Assembly: GCF_003182095.1 (NCBI RefSeq)
Contig: NZ_QGTJ01000010.1
Span: 62,001 to 126,000, forward strand
From: Plasticicumulans acidivorans
GTDB lineage: Bacteria > Pseudomonadota > Gammaproteobacteria > Competibacterales > Competibacteraceae
Direction of reading: 5' to 3'
DNA: 64,000 nt
The stretch's first letter is position 1; each line of letters starts with the position of its first letter. The position numbers and the translations under genes were made by a program. Shown here in pieces: positions 53,512 to 62,771 of the stretch. The notes under the pieces were generated by a model that saw only the letters and a program-made list of their open reading frames with translations, was not told the DNA's origin and searched no databases.

Positions 53512-53861
53512 ATGCAGCGGGCACAGCAGTCCGATGCGCAGATCATGGCCGTCGTCGATCCGATCATGGACAACCTGATGGCTGCCTCGACGGCGATCGA
53601 TTACGAGCGCCATGCCCGCGACTTCACCGAGCGCGCCCGGAGCGGGCTTTCGCACAAGGCGCTGCAATCGATCTGCGAGCACTATCGGAGCCGCCGGGGT
53701 TTTTCGCCCGCCGCGAGCGGGTCGCCATCTTCAGGCGTCCGGACTCGATCGCGGTGGTCTGGCGGCAGTGGTTTACCCGCGCGCCCGGCGAGTTCGTCGC
53801 GGAACGGGGGCCGGTCGAGCAGGACGGCTGCTACCGGGTCGATCACGTGATGGTTTTTTAG
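53512..53861 (+). pseudogene. Small gene with -1 frameshift at a slippery sequence
   Basis: Two frames join into one natural protein of about 117 residues. The first frame gives MQRAQQSDAQIMAVVDPIMD onward to HYRSRRG; the second continues FFARRERVAIFRRPDSIAVV to the end HVMVF. The switch occurs at 53697-53703, GGGTTTT, read G GGT TTT in the first frame; slipping back one base gives GGG TTT and exactly the second frame. This is either a one-base deletion in a G/T homopolymer, a sequencing error, or programmed frameshifting. The family is not recognised. Confidence 0.6.
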
Positions 53862-53914
53862 ACAGCCGCCGCCGAGCGGCCTGAGGCCGGCACTACGCCA
53901 GCGGAGGAGCGCAG

Positions 53915-54493
53915 ATGGGTAAAGGTCGACTGGAAGCGTTCAGCGATGGCGTGCTCGCCATCATCATCACCATCATGGTCCTCGAACTGAAGGTGCCGCA
54001 CGGTGAGGACCTGGCGGCCCTGAAGCCGCTGATTCCGGTGTTCCTCAGCTATGTGCTCAGCTTCATCTACATCGGCATCTACTGGAACAACCATCACCAC
54101 ATGCTGCACGCCACGCCGTCGGTGAACGGCGCCATCCTGTGGGCGAATCTGCATCTGCTGTTCTGGCTGTCGCTGGTGCCGGCGGCGACCGACTGGATGG
54201 GCGAAAACCATTTCGCCCCGGCGCCCACCGCGCTGTACGGCGTGCCCCTGCTGATGGCGGCGTTTGCCTACTGGCTGCTGCAGCGCACGATCGTGGCCAG
54301 GCACGGGCGCGATTCCCTGCTGGCGACGGCGCTCGGCGGCGATCTCAAGGGCAAGCTGTCGCCCATTCTGTACCTGGTGGCGATTCCCGCGGCATTCGTG
54401 CGGCCGTGGATCGCCGGCGCACTCTACGTGCTGGTGGCGCTGATCTGGCTGATCCCGGATCGGCGCATCGAAAAAGCGCTCGCGAGCACCTGA
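53915..54493 (+). CDS. TMEM175-family (DUF1211) potassium channel-like protein
   Basis: 192 residues with about six hydrophobic segments. The signature RLEAFSDGVLAIIITIMVLE (residues 5-24) with FSDG in TM1 is characteristic of bacterial TMEM175 channels, which conduct K+ across the membrane as tetramers. YWNNHHHMLHA is the conserved His-rich segment after TM2. Conductance cannot be judged from the sequence. Confidence 0.88.
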   Translation: MGKGRLEAFSDGVLAIIITIMVLELKVPHGEDLAALKPLIPVFLSYVLSFIYIGIYWNNHHHMLHATPSVNGAILWANLHLLFWLSLVPAATDWMGENHFAPAPTALYGVPLLMAAFAYWLLQRTIVARHGRDSLLATALGGDLKGKLSPILYLVAIPAAFVRPWIAGALYVLVALIWLIPDRRIEKALAST

Positions 54494-54552
54494 GCCGCGA
54501 CACAGGCGCGTCGCTCACCCGGCGGACGCCTGACCGGCTCCGCACTCGAATC

Positions 54553-54570
54553 ACCCGCTTTGCAGCGGGT
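54553..54570 (+). terminator. Small hairpin after the TMEM175-like gene
   Basis: Seven-bp arms (54553-54559 and 54564-54570) with a TTGC loop, followed by the pyrimidine-rich TCCCTCTGTTG. A weak intrinsic terminator is likely. Confidence 0.5.
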
Positions 54571-54598
54571 TCCCTCTGTTGCTGTGGGGGGGCGTCCC

Positions 54599-54997
54599 AT
54601 GTCATCGACCGACCTGCAGGCCGCCGACTAGCAGTCGCATATTGAAACCCTGCAGACGCAGAGTCGTCTCGCCTGGCTCGCGAAAGACATTCCCGGCCTG
54701 CGCCAGCTGTGGTCCGCCGAGCTGCTGGTGAACACGCCGAACGGCCGGGTGCTGCGGCGGGAGGACGTGCTCGAACGGCTCGCCAGGGGTGTCATCGCGC
54801 ATGTCAGCGATGACGAGCGTCTTGAAGCGCTGCAGCGGCAGCGGCAGGGCGACATCGTCGTCGTCATGGGGTGCGACGTCGTCGTCAACCCGCAGTCGCC
54901 GCAGCCGGTGGCGCGGCGCTTTACGAACGTCTGGCAGTTGGGCGGCGCATCCTGGCAACTGATCGCCAGACATGCCAACGCGATCGGCCGCAGCTAG
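54599..54997 (+). pseudogene. NTF2/SnoaL-like protein interrupted by an amber codon
   Basis: From the ATG at 54599 (after GTGGGGGGGCG), translation reads ten residues and meets TAG at 54629-54631. The same frame then continues without a break for 122 codons: QSHIETLQTQSRLAWLAKD, LRQLWSAELLVNTPNGRVL, and the end RRFTNVWQLGGASW and ARHANAIG, clearly an NTF2-like (DUF4440-type) fold. An internal start at 54728 would lose the first helix. It is most likely a recent nonsense mutation. Confidence 0.6.
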
Positions 54998-55033
54998 CGC
55001 GCGACGCTTGCGGCCTGCCGGCCGGCGCACGCC

Positions 55034-56305
55034 CTACGCGGCGTCGAGGATCGCCGCCAGCCCCATGCCGCCGGCGGTGCAGATCGAGACCAGCGCCCGT
55101 CCGCCCCGCTGCGCGAGCTGGCGCGCGGCCGCGCCGAGCACGCGGGCACCGGTGGCGGCGAAGGGGTGGCCGAGCGCCAGGCTCGACCCCCAGGGATTGA
55201 GCCGCCCGCTGTCGATGGTGCCGAGCGGCGCCGGCAGGCCGAGGCGCTCGCGACAATAGTCGGCGGATTCCCAGGCGCGCAGCGTGCACAGCACCTGCGC
55301 GGCAAAGGCCTCGTGGATCTCGTAAAGCGTGAAGTCCTGCAGCGCCAGGCGGTTGCGGCTCAACAGTTCAGCGACGGCGAGCGTCGGTGCCATCAGCAGC
55401 CCCTCGTCGGCGACGAAGTCGACGGCCGCGCAGCGGAAGTTGCGCAGATAGGCCAGCACCGGCAGGTCGTGCGCCTGCGCCCAGTCCTCGCTGGCGAGCA
55501 GCACGGCGGCGGCACCGTCGCTCAGCGCCGTGGAATTGCCGGCGGTGAGCGTGCCGTCGGCGGCGAAGGCGGGCTTGAGCCGGGCGAGACTGTCGAGGTC
55601 GCTGTCGGCGCGCAGCAGGTTGTCGCGCAGCACGCCGGCGCAGGGCAGCAGATCGTCGTAGTGACCGGCGGCGTAAGCCGCGGCGGCCTTGCGCTGACTG
55701 CCGAGGGCGTAGGCATCCTGCTCGGCGCGAGGGATCTGCCACTGCCGCGCCATGCGTTCGCAGTGCTGGCCCATGCTCAGGCCGGTGCGCGGTTCGGCCG
55801 CGCTGGGTGGCTGCGGCAGCAGCTCACGCAGGGAGAAGCCTTTGAGCGCTGCCAGCCGGGCTTTGAGACTGCGTGCGCGGTTGAGCTGCAGCAGGCGCCG
55901 GGCAAAGCGCTGGCGGAACACGATCGGCAGGTCGGAGGCGCTGTCGCAGCCGGCGGCGATGCCGCAGTCGATCGCACCGCAGGCGATCTTCGCGGCGAGC
56001 TGGAATGCCGCCTGCAGGCTGGTGCCGCAGGCCTGCTGCAGCGTGTAGGCCGGGGTGTGCGCATCGAGCGCGGTCGACAGCAGCGCCTCGCGGGCCAGGT
56101 TCCAGTCCCGGCTGTGGCTGCTGACGGCGCCGGCGCCGACTTCATCGAGGCGCACGCCGGCGAGGCCGCAGCGCTCGACCAGGCCGCTCAGTGTGGTGGC
56201 CAGCAGGTCGAGGTTGCTCAGCTCGGCGTAGACGCCGCCGGCACGCGCGAAAGGGATGCGGGCGGCGCCGACGATGGCGACCGGGCGGGGGAAGGCGGTG
56301 GGCAT
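55034..56305 (-). CDS. Acetyl-CoA acetyltransferase / 3-ketoacyl-CoA thiolase
   Basis: 423 residues of the FadI/FadA thiolase family, cleaving 3-ketoacyl-CoA. The nucleophile Cys is in LQQACGTSLQAAFQL (about C93), the His in LGHPFAATGARVLG and the second Cys in SICTAGGMGLAAIL. GNSTALSDGAAAVLLAS is conserved. It follows the hydratase/dehydrogenase gene by 12 nt, forming a two-gene beta-oxidation operon. Confidence 0.93.
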   Translation of the reverse strand: MPTAFPRPVAIVGAARIPFARAGGVYAELSNLDLLATTLSGLVERCGLAGVRLDEVGAGAVSSHSRDWNLAREALLSTALDAHTPAYTLQQACGTSLQAAFQLAAKIACGAIDCGIAAGCDSASDLPIVFRQRFARRLLQLNRARSLKARLAALKGFSLRELLPQPPSAAEPRTGLSMGQHCERMARQWQIPRAEQDAYALGSQRKAAAAYAAGHYDDLLPCAGVLRDNLLRADSDLDSLARLKPAFAADGTLTAGNSTALSDGAAAVLLASEDWAQAHDLPVLAYLRNFRCAAVDFVADEGLLMAPTLAVAELLSRNRLALQDFTLYEIHEAFAAQVLCTLRAWESADYCRERLGLPAPLGTIDSGRLNPWGSSLALGHPFAATGARVLGAAARQLAQRGGRALVSICTAGGMGLAAILDAA

Positions 56306-56317
56306 CGCGGGGCTCCG

Positions 56318-58249
56318 TCAGGCCAGGCCGAGGTGGTGCAGCGGGCCGCCGCGGTGCGGCGCAAAGCCGGTGCCGAAAATCACGCCGGCATCGAGCAGAT
56401 CGGCATCGGCGACGACGCCGTCGGCCAGCGCGGCGCGGCACTCGGCGAGCAGCGGCGCCAGCAGTTCGGCACCGAGGGCGGCGAGGTCGACACCGGCCTG
56501 CGGCGCCTCCCGTTGCGGCCGATCGTGACGCCAGACATAGAAACCGCGTCCGCTCTTGCGGCCGAGCCGGCCGGCGGCGAGCAGCACATCGAGCTGCGCC
56601 TTGGCCGCCGCACTGCCGCCGAGGCTGTCGGCGACGCGGCGACAGACGTCGAGGCCGACACGGTCGGCGAGTTCGATCGGTCCGAGCGGCATGCCGAAGG
56701 CGCATGCCGCTGCGTCGAGCGTGCCCTTGCTGCTGCCGGCATCGAGCCGCTGCAGGGCTGCGAGCAGGTAGGGGGCCAGCACGCGGTTGACCAGAAAGCC
56801 CGGCGTGCCGGCGCAGGGCAGCGGCAATTTGCCGATGGCGCCGACGAAGGCGCAGCCCTGGTGCCGCGTGCTGACTGCACTGCCGGCGTCGTGCACCACC
56901 TCGACCAGCGGCATCTGGGCCACCGGATTGAAGAAGTGCAGACCGATCAGCCGCTGCGGCTGCCGCAGTCCGGCGGCGAGCGCGGTCAGCGGCAGCGCCG
57001 AGGTGTTGGTGGCGAGCAGCGCATGCGCGGCGAGGCGCGGTTCGAGCGCGGCAAACAGCGCCTGCTTGGCGGCGAGATCCTCGACGATGGCCTCGATGAC
57101 GACATCGGCACGCGCCACGCCATCGCCCGCCGGGTCGCCGATCAGCCGGGCGCGGGCGGCGAGGCGCGCCGCCGGGGATTTCAGCCGCCGCGCGAACAGC
57201 GCCGTGGCGCGCGCCAGTGCGGCGTCGATGCGCGGTGCCGCGCTGTCCTGCAAGGTCACCTCCAGCCCTTTGAGCGCGCACCAGGCGGCGATGTCGCCGC
57301 CCATGACGCCGGCGCCGACCACATGCACGCGGCGCACCGTGCAGTCTTCGGCGTGGCCCAGGCTTTTCAGCCGCTCCATCAGGTGGAACACCCGGCGCAG
57401 GTTGACCGCGGTCGGCCCGACCAGCAGCTCGCCGACGCTGAGCGCCTCGGCTTCGAGCATCTCGGCGCGGTTGCCGCCGTGGCGGCGCCAGTGTTCGATC
57501 AGCCGATACGGCGCCGGGTAGTGCTCGCGCCGTACTTTGGTGGCGAGCTGGCGGGTGAACAGCGGCGCCAGCAACACGCGCGCGGCGGCCGTGTTGCTGA
57601 GCCGGGTGAGCAGGCCGGGTGTGCGGCTGTGCTTGCCGGCGAGCAGGGCGCGGCGCGCGGCCCAGTCGAGCGAGGCGTGCCGGCTGACGACTTCATCGAT
57701 CAGGCCGATGGCCCTAGCGGCGGTCGGGCGCAGTTGGCGGGCGCTCAGCATCAGTTCCAGCGCCCGCGGGCCGCCGAGGCGCTGCGTCGCCCGCCAGCTG
57801 CCGCCGAAGCCGGGGAAGATGCCGAGACGGCTCTCGGGGAAGCCGAGGCGGGTGTCGTCGCGCTCCAGCGCGATGCGCCAGCGGCAGGCCAGCGCGAGTT
57901 CCAGGCCGCCGCCGAGGCAGAAGCCGTGGATCGCGGCGACGCTCGGGCAGGGCAGCGCTTCGAGGCGGTCGAACAGTGCATGCACCTGGCGGATGCGCGC
58001 GGCGACGGCGGTGGCTTCGTGCAGTGTGTCGAACTCGCTGACGTCGGCGCCGGCGATAAAGCCATCAGCCTTGCCGGAGCGGATCACCAGCCCGCGCGGC
58101 GGTGTGGCTTCGAGCCTGTCGAGCAGCTGGCCGAATTCTTCGAGCACGGTGCTCGACAACGTGTTGCTGCGGCGGTCGGCGCGGTCGAGTGTGGCCCAGC
58201 AGAGGCCGTCGGCGTCGAATTGCAGCTGCCAGTGCAGGAGCTTTCCCAT
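56318..58249 (-). CDS. Bifunctional enoyl-CoA hydratase / 3-hydroxyacyl-CoA dehydrogenase
   Basis: FadJ/FadB-like, 643 residues. The hydratase half has FIAGADVSEF, HGFCLGGGLELALACRWRIA and FPESRLGIFPGFGG with the catalytic Glu. The NAD-binding half begins VHVVGAGVMGGDIAAWCALK (about 305), and IGLHFFNPVAQMPLVEVV contains the catalytic His. It is shorter than FadB/FadJ (about 710-730) because the C-terminal repeat is reduced. Start MGKLLHW at 58249. Chain-length preference is not evident. Confidence 0.92.
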   Translation of the reverse strand: MGKLLHWQLQFDADGLCWATLDRADRRSNTLSSTVLEEFGQLLDRLEATPPRGLVIRSGKADGFIAGADVSEFDTLHEATAVAARIRQVHALFDRLEALPCPSVAAIHGFCLGGGLELALACRWRIALERDDTRLGFPESRLGIFPGFGGSWRATQRLGGPRALELMLSARQLRPTAARAIGLIDEVVSRHASLDWAARRALLAGKHSRTPGLLTRLSNTAAARVLLAPLFTRQLATKVRREHYPAPYRLIEHWRRHGGNRAEMLEAEALSVGELLVGPTAVNLRRVFHLMERLKSLGHAEDCTVRRVHVVGAGVMGGDIAAWCALKGLEVTLQDSAAPRIDAALARATALFARRLKSPAARLAARARLIGDPAGDGVARADVVIEAIVEDLAAKQALFAALEPRLAAHALLATNTSALPLTALAAGLRQPQRLIGLHFFNPVAQMPLVEVVHDAGSAVSTRHQGCAFVGAIGKLPLPCAGTPGFLVNRVLAPYLLAALQRLDAGSSKGTLDAAACAFGMPLGPIELADRVGLDVCRRVADSLGGSAAAKAQLDVLLAAGRLGRKSGRGFYVWRHDRPQREAPQAGVDLAALGAELLAPLLAECRAALADGVVADADLLDAGVIFGTGFAPHRGGPLHHLGLA

Positions 58250-58442
58250 CGGCAATCCTCGGTTGGCGGCCGCCTGTTGCTGCACTTGAACGCATCACCG
58301 CGGCGTCGCTCGCGCTGCCATCGGCGGACTCGAAAAGCGTGGCAAGTCATCAGGACAGCCGCGCGTGATCCATGCACGGTTGTTTGCAGATGAATCATCC
58401 GTAAAGAGAAGTCAATTCCGCCATCGGGTTCTAGTGTTTCGT

Positions 58443-60746
58443 ATGGCGAATGATCATATTGACGATCCGCAGACGGCTCGTCGTTATTTCTTGAACTGTT
58501 TGGCGTCGGTGCGCATGTCGGATTCCCTGGTTTCTTCGGTTTCTTCCGCCTTCGAGGCCTTGCGCGAGCTCGAATCGATCTTCGAGCTGACGGTGGTCGG
58601 TATCGCCCATGTGCGCAATCGTCGTATCACCCGCTGCAATCGGCACATGGAGGAAATGTTCGGGTACGGGCCGGGTGAGCTGGTCGGCTGCTCGACGCGG
58701 GTCTGGTACCGCAACGATGAAGAGTTTTCCGGCCTCGGCAGTTCGGCCTACCCGGACCTGGCGGCCGGGCGCGTGCACAATCGCGAGCAGTGGTTCCGGC
58801 GGCGCGATGGCAGCGAATTCTGGGGCCGCATCGCCGGGCGTTCACCGGACCCGACGGCGCCGTTCGACTGCGTGCTGCTGATCGAGGACAACACCGAGCG
58901 CAAGCGCAACGAGGAGCGCCTGCAGGCGGCGCTGTTCGAGCAGCAGCTGATTTTCGACAACGCCGCGGTCGGCATTCTCTTCGTGCGCGATCACGTCGTG
59001 CAGCGCTGCAATCCGCGTCTGGAAGAACTGCTCGGCTATGCACCGGGGGAGCTGGTCGGTGCACCTTCATCCCAGCTCTATGCCGATGTCAGCGATGTTC
59101 AGTGCCATGGTGAACGTGCCTATGCCGTCATGCGCAATGGCGAGCTCTACCGCGGCGAGGTCGAAGTCCGTTGCCGCGACGGCGGTTCAGTGTGGGTGCA
59201 GACCACCGGTCGGCTGATCGGCCGCCGTGAGGACGCCAGCTTCGACGTCATCTGGATCGTCGAGGACGTCAGCGAGCGCCACGCCGCCGAGCTGGAGCTG
59301 GCGCGCTATCAGACCAGCCTGGAAGAGCGTGTCGCGCAGCGTACCGAGGAGCTCGCCGCCGCCAACACCCGCCTGCAGGAGGAGGTCGCCGAGCGTCGCC
59401 AGGCGGAGGCGCGCATCTGGCATCTGGCCAATCACGACGAGCTCACCGGCCTGCCCAACCGCAGCCTGTTCCAGGTGCACTTGCAGCAGGTACTGGCGAG
59501 TGCCGCACGCCGTCACGAGCGCGCCGCGCTGCTGTTTATCGATCTGGATCGCTTCAAAGGCATCAATGATTCGCTCGGCCACCATGTTGGTGACCAGCTG
59601 CTGCAGACGCTGGCGCGTCGGCTGCAGGAGGCGCTGCGCGATGCCGACATCATCGCCCGCCTCGGCGGCGATGAGTTCGTCGTCGTGGTCGGCGGTCTGC
59701 GCTCGCGCGGCCATGCGCTGACGGTCGCCGAAAAGATCCGCATGACGCTGCTCGCGCCGGTGCAGTTCGAACACCTGTGCCTGCACATCTCGGCATCGGT
59801 TGGCATCAGCCTGTACCCGGACGACGGTGGCGATCCGGCGATGCTGATGCGTCATGCCGATATCGCCATGTACCACGCCAAGGCCGACGGCCGGAATGCG
59901 GTGTGCGCATACACAGCGGGCATGAGCCAGCTCGCCAGCCGCTCCTTCCGCATCGAGTCGCGCCTGCAGCGCGCACTGCAGGAGGGCGCACTGCGGCTGG
60001 TGTATCAGCCACAGGTCGACGTTTCCAACGAGCGCATCGTCGGCGCCGAAGCGCTGCTGCGCTGGACCGATGACGGGCAGGCGGTGCCGCCGGCGGAATT
60101 CATCCCGGTCGCCGAGGAAACCGACCTGATCCTGCAGATCGGTGAGTGGGTGCTGCGCGAAGCCTGCCGGCAGGCGGCGGGCTGGCAGTGCAGCGGGCAT
60201 GCGCCGCTCAGTGTTGCCGTGAACCTCTCGGCGCGCCAGTTCCGCGATCCGAATCTGGTCGAACTGATCGGCAGCATCCTGCGTGAAAGTGGCCTGCCAC
60301 CCGAGTGCCTGGAGCTGGAAATCACCGAATCGACGCTGATGTCGCGGCTCGACGATACCTGCCAGCGCCTGCAGGCGCTGTCGGCGATGGGGGTGCGCAT
60401 GGCCGTCGACGACTTCGGCACCGGCTATTCGAGCCTCAGTTACCTCAAGCGTTTTCCGGTCAGCCGCCTGAAGGTCGATCAGTCCTTCATGCGCGATCTG
60501 TGTACCGATGCCGAGGATGCGGCGATCGTCGATGCCGTGGTGGCGCTGGCCCGTGCCCTCGGCCTCGATGCGCTGGCCGAAGGCGTCGAAACCGCCGAGC
60601 AGCTCGAAGCGCTGCGTGATACCGGCTGCCGTTACTGCCAGGGGTATTACTTCTCCCGACCGCTGCCGGCCGAAGCCTTTGCCCGGCTGGTCGCCGTCGA
60701 CGATGGCGAGCGCGTGGCGGTGCTGCGCAAAGGGCTGGCCGCCTGA
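58443..60746 (+). CDS. PAS-PAS-GGDEF-EAL c-di-GMP protein
   Basis: 767 residues, cytosolic. Two PAS modules (about 35-150 and 155-275, each with ERK/ERH ends), a short coiled coil (SLEERVAQRTEELAAANTRL), then GGDEF with LGGDEF at 407-412 and the RxxD I-site at R399-D402. The EAL domain has EALLRW (536), NLSARQF and DDFGTGYSSLSYLKRFPV, all intact, so both synthesis and hydrolysis of c-di-GMP are possible. Starts at 58365 (GTG) or 58515 are also open; no strong ribosome site decides. Confidence 0.9.
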   Translation: MANDHIDDPQTARRYFLNCLASVRMSDSLVSSVSSAFEALRELESIFELTVVGIAHVRNRRITRCNRHMEEMFGYGPGELVGCSTRVWYRNDEEFSGLGSSAYPDLAAGRVHNREQWFRRRDGSEFWGRIAGRSPDPTAPFDCVLLIEDNTERKRNEERLQAALFEQQLIFDNAAVGILFVRDHVVQRCNPRLEELLGYAPGELVGAPSSQLYADVSDVQCHGERAYAVMRNGELYRGEVEVRCRDGGSVWVQTTGRLIGRREDASFDVIWIVEDVSERHAAELELARYQTSLEERVAQRTEELAAANTRLQEEVAERRQAEARIWHLANHDELTGLPNRSLFQVHLQQVLASAARRHERAALLFIDLDRFKGINDSLGHHVGDQLLQTLARRLQEALRDADIIARLGGDEFVVVVGGLRSRGHALTVAEKIRMTLLAPVQFEHLCLHISASVGISLYPDDGGDPAMLMRHADIAMYHAKADGRNAVCAYTAGMSQLASRSFRIESRLQRALQEGALRLVYQPQVDVSNERIVGAEALLRWTDDGQAVPPAEFIPVAEETDLILQIGEWVLREACRQAAGWQCSGHAPLSVAVNLSARQFRDPNLVELIGSILRESGLPPECLELEITESTLMSRLDDTCQRLQALSAMGVRMAVDDFGTGYSSLSYLKRFPVSRLKVDQSFMRDLCTDAEDAAIVDAVVALARALGLDALAEGVETAEQLEALRDTGCRYCQGYYFSRPLPAEAFARLVAVDDGERVAVLRKGLAA

Positions 60747-60749
60747 AAC

Positions 60750-60774
60750 CGGCGGCCGTCGGTCCCGCCGTCTT
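60750..60774 (+). terminator. Terminator-like hairpin after the GGDEF-EAL gene
   Basis: Six-bp GC arms (60750-60755 and 60765-60770) are followed directly by TCTTTT. A short intrinsic terminator between the EAL gene and the convergent Lrp-family gene. Confidence 0.55.
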
Positions 60775-60787
60775 TTCAGCGCCCGTC

Positions 60788-61273
60788 TCAGCCGCCGTCC
60801 GCGACCGGTACGGCGAGCGTTTCCTTGACTTCCTCCATCACCACGAAGCTGCGTGAATCGCGCACGCCGGGCAGCGTGCGCAGGATCAGTCCGAGCAGCT
60901 CGCGGTATTCGGCCATGTCGCCGATGCGCACCTTCAGCAGATAGTCGAAGTTGCCGGACACCAGGTGGCATTCCTGGATCTGGCCGAATTCGCAGACGGC
61001 GGCGCGGAAGCGCTCGAAAATGTCGGGCGAGGTGTAGTCGAGGCTGATCTCGACGAACACCAGCAGGCCGGCGCCGATCGCCTGCGGGTCGAGGATCGCC
61101 GTATAGCCGCGGATTACGCCGTCCTTTTCCAGCCGCCGCACCCGCTCCAGGCACGGCGAAGGTGACAGGCCGACGGCAGCGGCGAGTTCGACGAAGGGCA
61201 TGCGTCCGTTGTGCTGCAACTGTTGCAGGATGCGGCGATCGAGGCGGTCGAGTTTGCGGGCAGTGCGATTCAT
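60788..61273 (-). CDS. dadR: Lrp/AsnC-family regulator (DadR-like)
   Basis: 161 residues. The HTH is KLDRLDRRILQQLQHNGRMP to SPSPCLERVRRLEKDGVI; the RAM ligand domain is LVFVEISLDYTSPDIFERF to DYLLKVRIGDMAEYRELLG. It is divergent from dadA-alr, as DadR is in Pseudomonas, where it activates D-alanine catabolism in response to L-alanine. The shared 171-nt spacer contains an inverted repeat, a possible Lrp-type site. The DadR symbol rests on context. Confidence 0.85.
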   Translation of the reverse strand: MNRTARKLDRLDRRILQQLQHNGRMPFVELAAAVGLSPSPCLERVRRLEKDGVIRGYTAILDPQAIGAGLLVFVEISLDYTSPDIFERFRAAVCEFGQIQECHLVSGNFDYLLKVRIGDMAEYRELLGLILRTLPGVRDSRSFVVMEEVKETLAVPVADGG

Positions 61274-61326
61274 CGGCGGCGGAAAATCCTGCGGTGCAGG
61301 CCGGGGTAGGCTGTCAGCTTTGGTGG

Positions 61327-61359
61327 TTTTTGCTGTATCCAGGTGATTTTCAGCAAGAA
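61327..61359. promoter_or_regulatory. Inverted repeat between dadR and dadA, candidate DadR site
   Basis: TTTTTGCTG (61327-61335) and CAGCAAGAA (61351-61359) pair at 8 of 9 positions with a 15-nt AT-richer spacer. The dyad lies about 85 nt upstream of dadA, with a TAGAAT (61378-61383) downstream that could be the -10. It suits an Lrp-family activator site; inferred. Confidence 0.4.
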
Positions 61360-61444
61360 CCGCTGGTTACGCCACCATAGAATGAATCATCTTTCTGTCA
61401 AATGCGGGGGTTCCCGCAATCCGGATGAATCGAGGGGGCGGGTC

Positions 61445-62704
61445 ATGAAGGTCATCGTTCTGGGCAGTGGCATCGTCGGTACCACCTCGGCCTGGTATCT
61501 GGCACAGGCCGGACACGAGGTCGTCGTCGTCGACCGCGAGACGGACGCAGCGCTGGAAACCAGCTACGCCAACGCCGGCCAGATCTCCCCCGGTTACTCG
61601 GCGCCGTGGGCCGCGCCCGGTGTGCCGCTGAAGGCCGTCAAGTGGATGTTCATGGAGCATGCACCGCTGGCGATCCGTGCCGGCAAGATGGACGCCGACA
61701 TGCTACGCTGGATGTGGCAGATGCTGCTCAACTGCAGCGAGGCGCGCTATGCCGTGAACAAGGAACGGATGATGCGCCTGGCCGAGTACAGCCGTGATCA
61801 GTTCATCGCGCTGCGCGCCGCCACCGGCATCCGCTACGACGACCGCCAGCAGGGCACGCTGCAGATCTTCCGCACGCAGAAGCAGTTCGACGCGGCCGGC
61901 AAGGACATCGCCGTGCTCGCCAAGCTCGGCGTGGCGCACGAGGTGCTCGACCGCAAGGGCTGCGTGCTCGCCGAGCCGGCGCTCGGTCTGGTCTGTGACA
62001 AGTTCGTCGGCGGCCTGCGCCTGCCCGGTGACGAAACCGGCGACTGCCGCCAGTTCACGCAGAAGCTCGCGCGCCTGGCGCAGGCCGCGGGCGTTGAATT
62101 CCGCTTCGGGACGCCGATCCTTGGCATCCAGCGCAGTGGCGATCGCATCACCGGCATCGATACGCCGCAGGGCGTGATCAGCGGCGATGCCTACGTCTGT
62201 TCGCTCGGCAGCTATTCGACGGCCTTCCTGCGCCAGCTCGACATCGAGATCCCGGTGTATCCGATCAAGGGCTACTCGCTGACCATTCCGATGCTCGATC
62301 CGGCAATGTCGCCGCGCTCGACGATCATGGACGAGCAGCACAAGGTGGCGATCACCTGGATGGGCGAGCGCATCCGCGCCGCTGGCACCGCCGAGCTGAC
62401 CGGCTTCGATACCCGGCTGCGCGACGAGCGCCGCGCCACGCTGGAATTCGTCGTCAACGATCTGTTCCCCAAGGGCGGTGACCTGCCGCGCGCCGAGTTC
62501 TGGAGCGGGCTGCGGCCGAACACGCCGGACGGCACGCCGATCATCGGCCGCTCGAAGTACCAGAACCTGTGGCTCAACACCGGTCATGGCACGCTCGGCT
62601 GGACCATGTCCTGCGGTTCCGGTCGCGTGCTCGCCGATCTGCTGAGCGGGCGTGCCGCCGAGATCGATACCGCCGGCCTCGGCCTGGAGCGCTACGCCGC
62701 CTGA
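61445..62704 (+). CDS. dadA: D-amino acid dehydrogenase small subunit
   Basis: FAD enzyme oxidising D-alanine to pyruvate and ammonia at the inner membrane. 419 residues. The FAD-binding GxGxxG is in [19 protein letters not shown], followed by [19 protein letters not shown], a DadA hallmark; the C-terminal substrate and FAD region is [16 protein letters not shown] and [16 protein letters not shown]. The ATG at 61445 follows a GGGGGCGGG site. Partner alanine racemase lies 67 nt downstream. Confidence 0.97.
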   Translation: MKVIVLGSGIVGTTSAWYLAQAGHEVVVVDRETDAALETSYANAGQISPGYSAPWAAPGVPLKAVKWMFMEHAPLAIRAGKMDADMLRWMWQMLLNCSEARYAVNKERMMRLAEYSRDQFIALRAATGIRYDDRQQGTLQIFRTQKQFDAAGKDIAVLAKLGVAHEVLDRKGCVLAEPALGLVCDKFVGGLRLPGDETGDCRQFTQKLARLAQAAGVEFRFGTPILGIQRSGDRITGIDTPQGVISGDAYVCSLGSYSTAFLRQLDIEIPVYPIKGYSLTIPMLDPAMSPRSTIMDEQHKVAITWMGERIRAAGTAELTGFDTRLRDERRATLEFVVNDLFPKGGDLPRAEFWSGLRPNTPDGTPIIGRSKYQNLWLNTGHGTLGWTMSCGSGRVLADLLSGRAAEIDTAGLGLERYAA

Positions 62705-62714
62705 GGCGGCGTAG
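62692..62714 (+). other. Perfect hairpin with the dadA stop codon as its loop
   Basis: Ten-bp arms (62692-62701 and 62705-62714) are perfectly complementary, and the three-base loop is the dadA TGA. It may act as a terminator-like or mRNA-stabilising element within the dadA-alr unit; no U-run follows. Confidence 0.55.
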
Positions 62715-62771
62715 ACTGCCCGCTCGCTCCGCCGCCGCCCTTTTCGCCGCTTCCGCCGCCGGTATTCCGCC

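Noticed and set aside
55166..58393. More than 1000-residue plus-strand frame opposite the beta-oxidation genes
   Set aside because: Antisense shadow; the minus strand carries complete thiolase and hydratase/dehydrogenase motifs.
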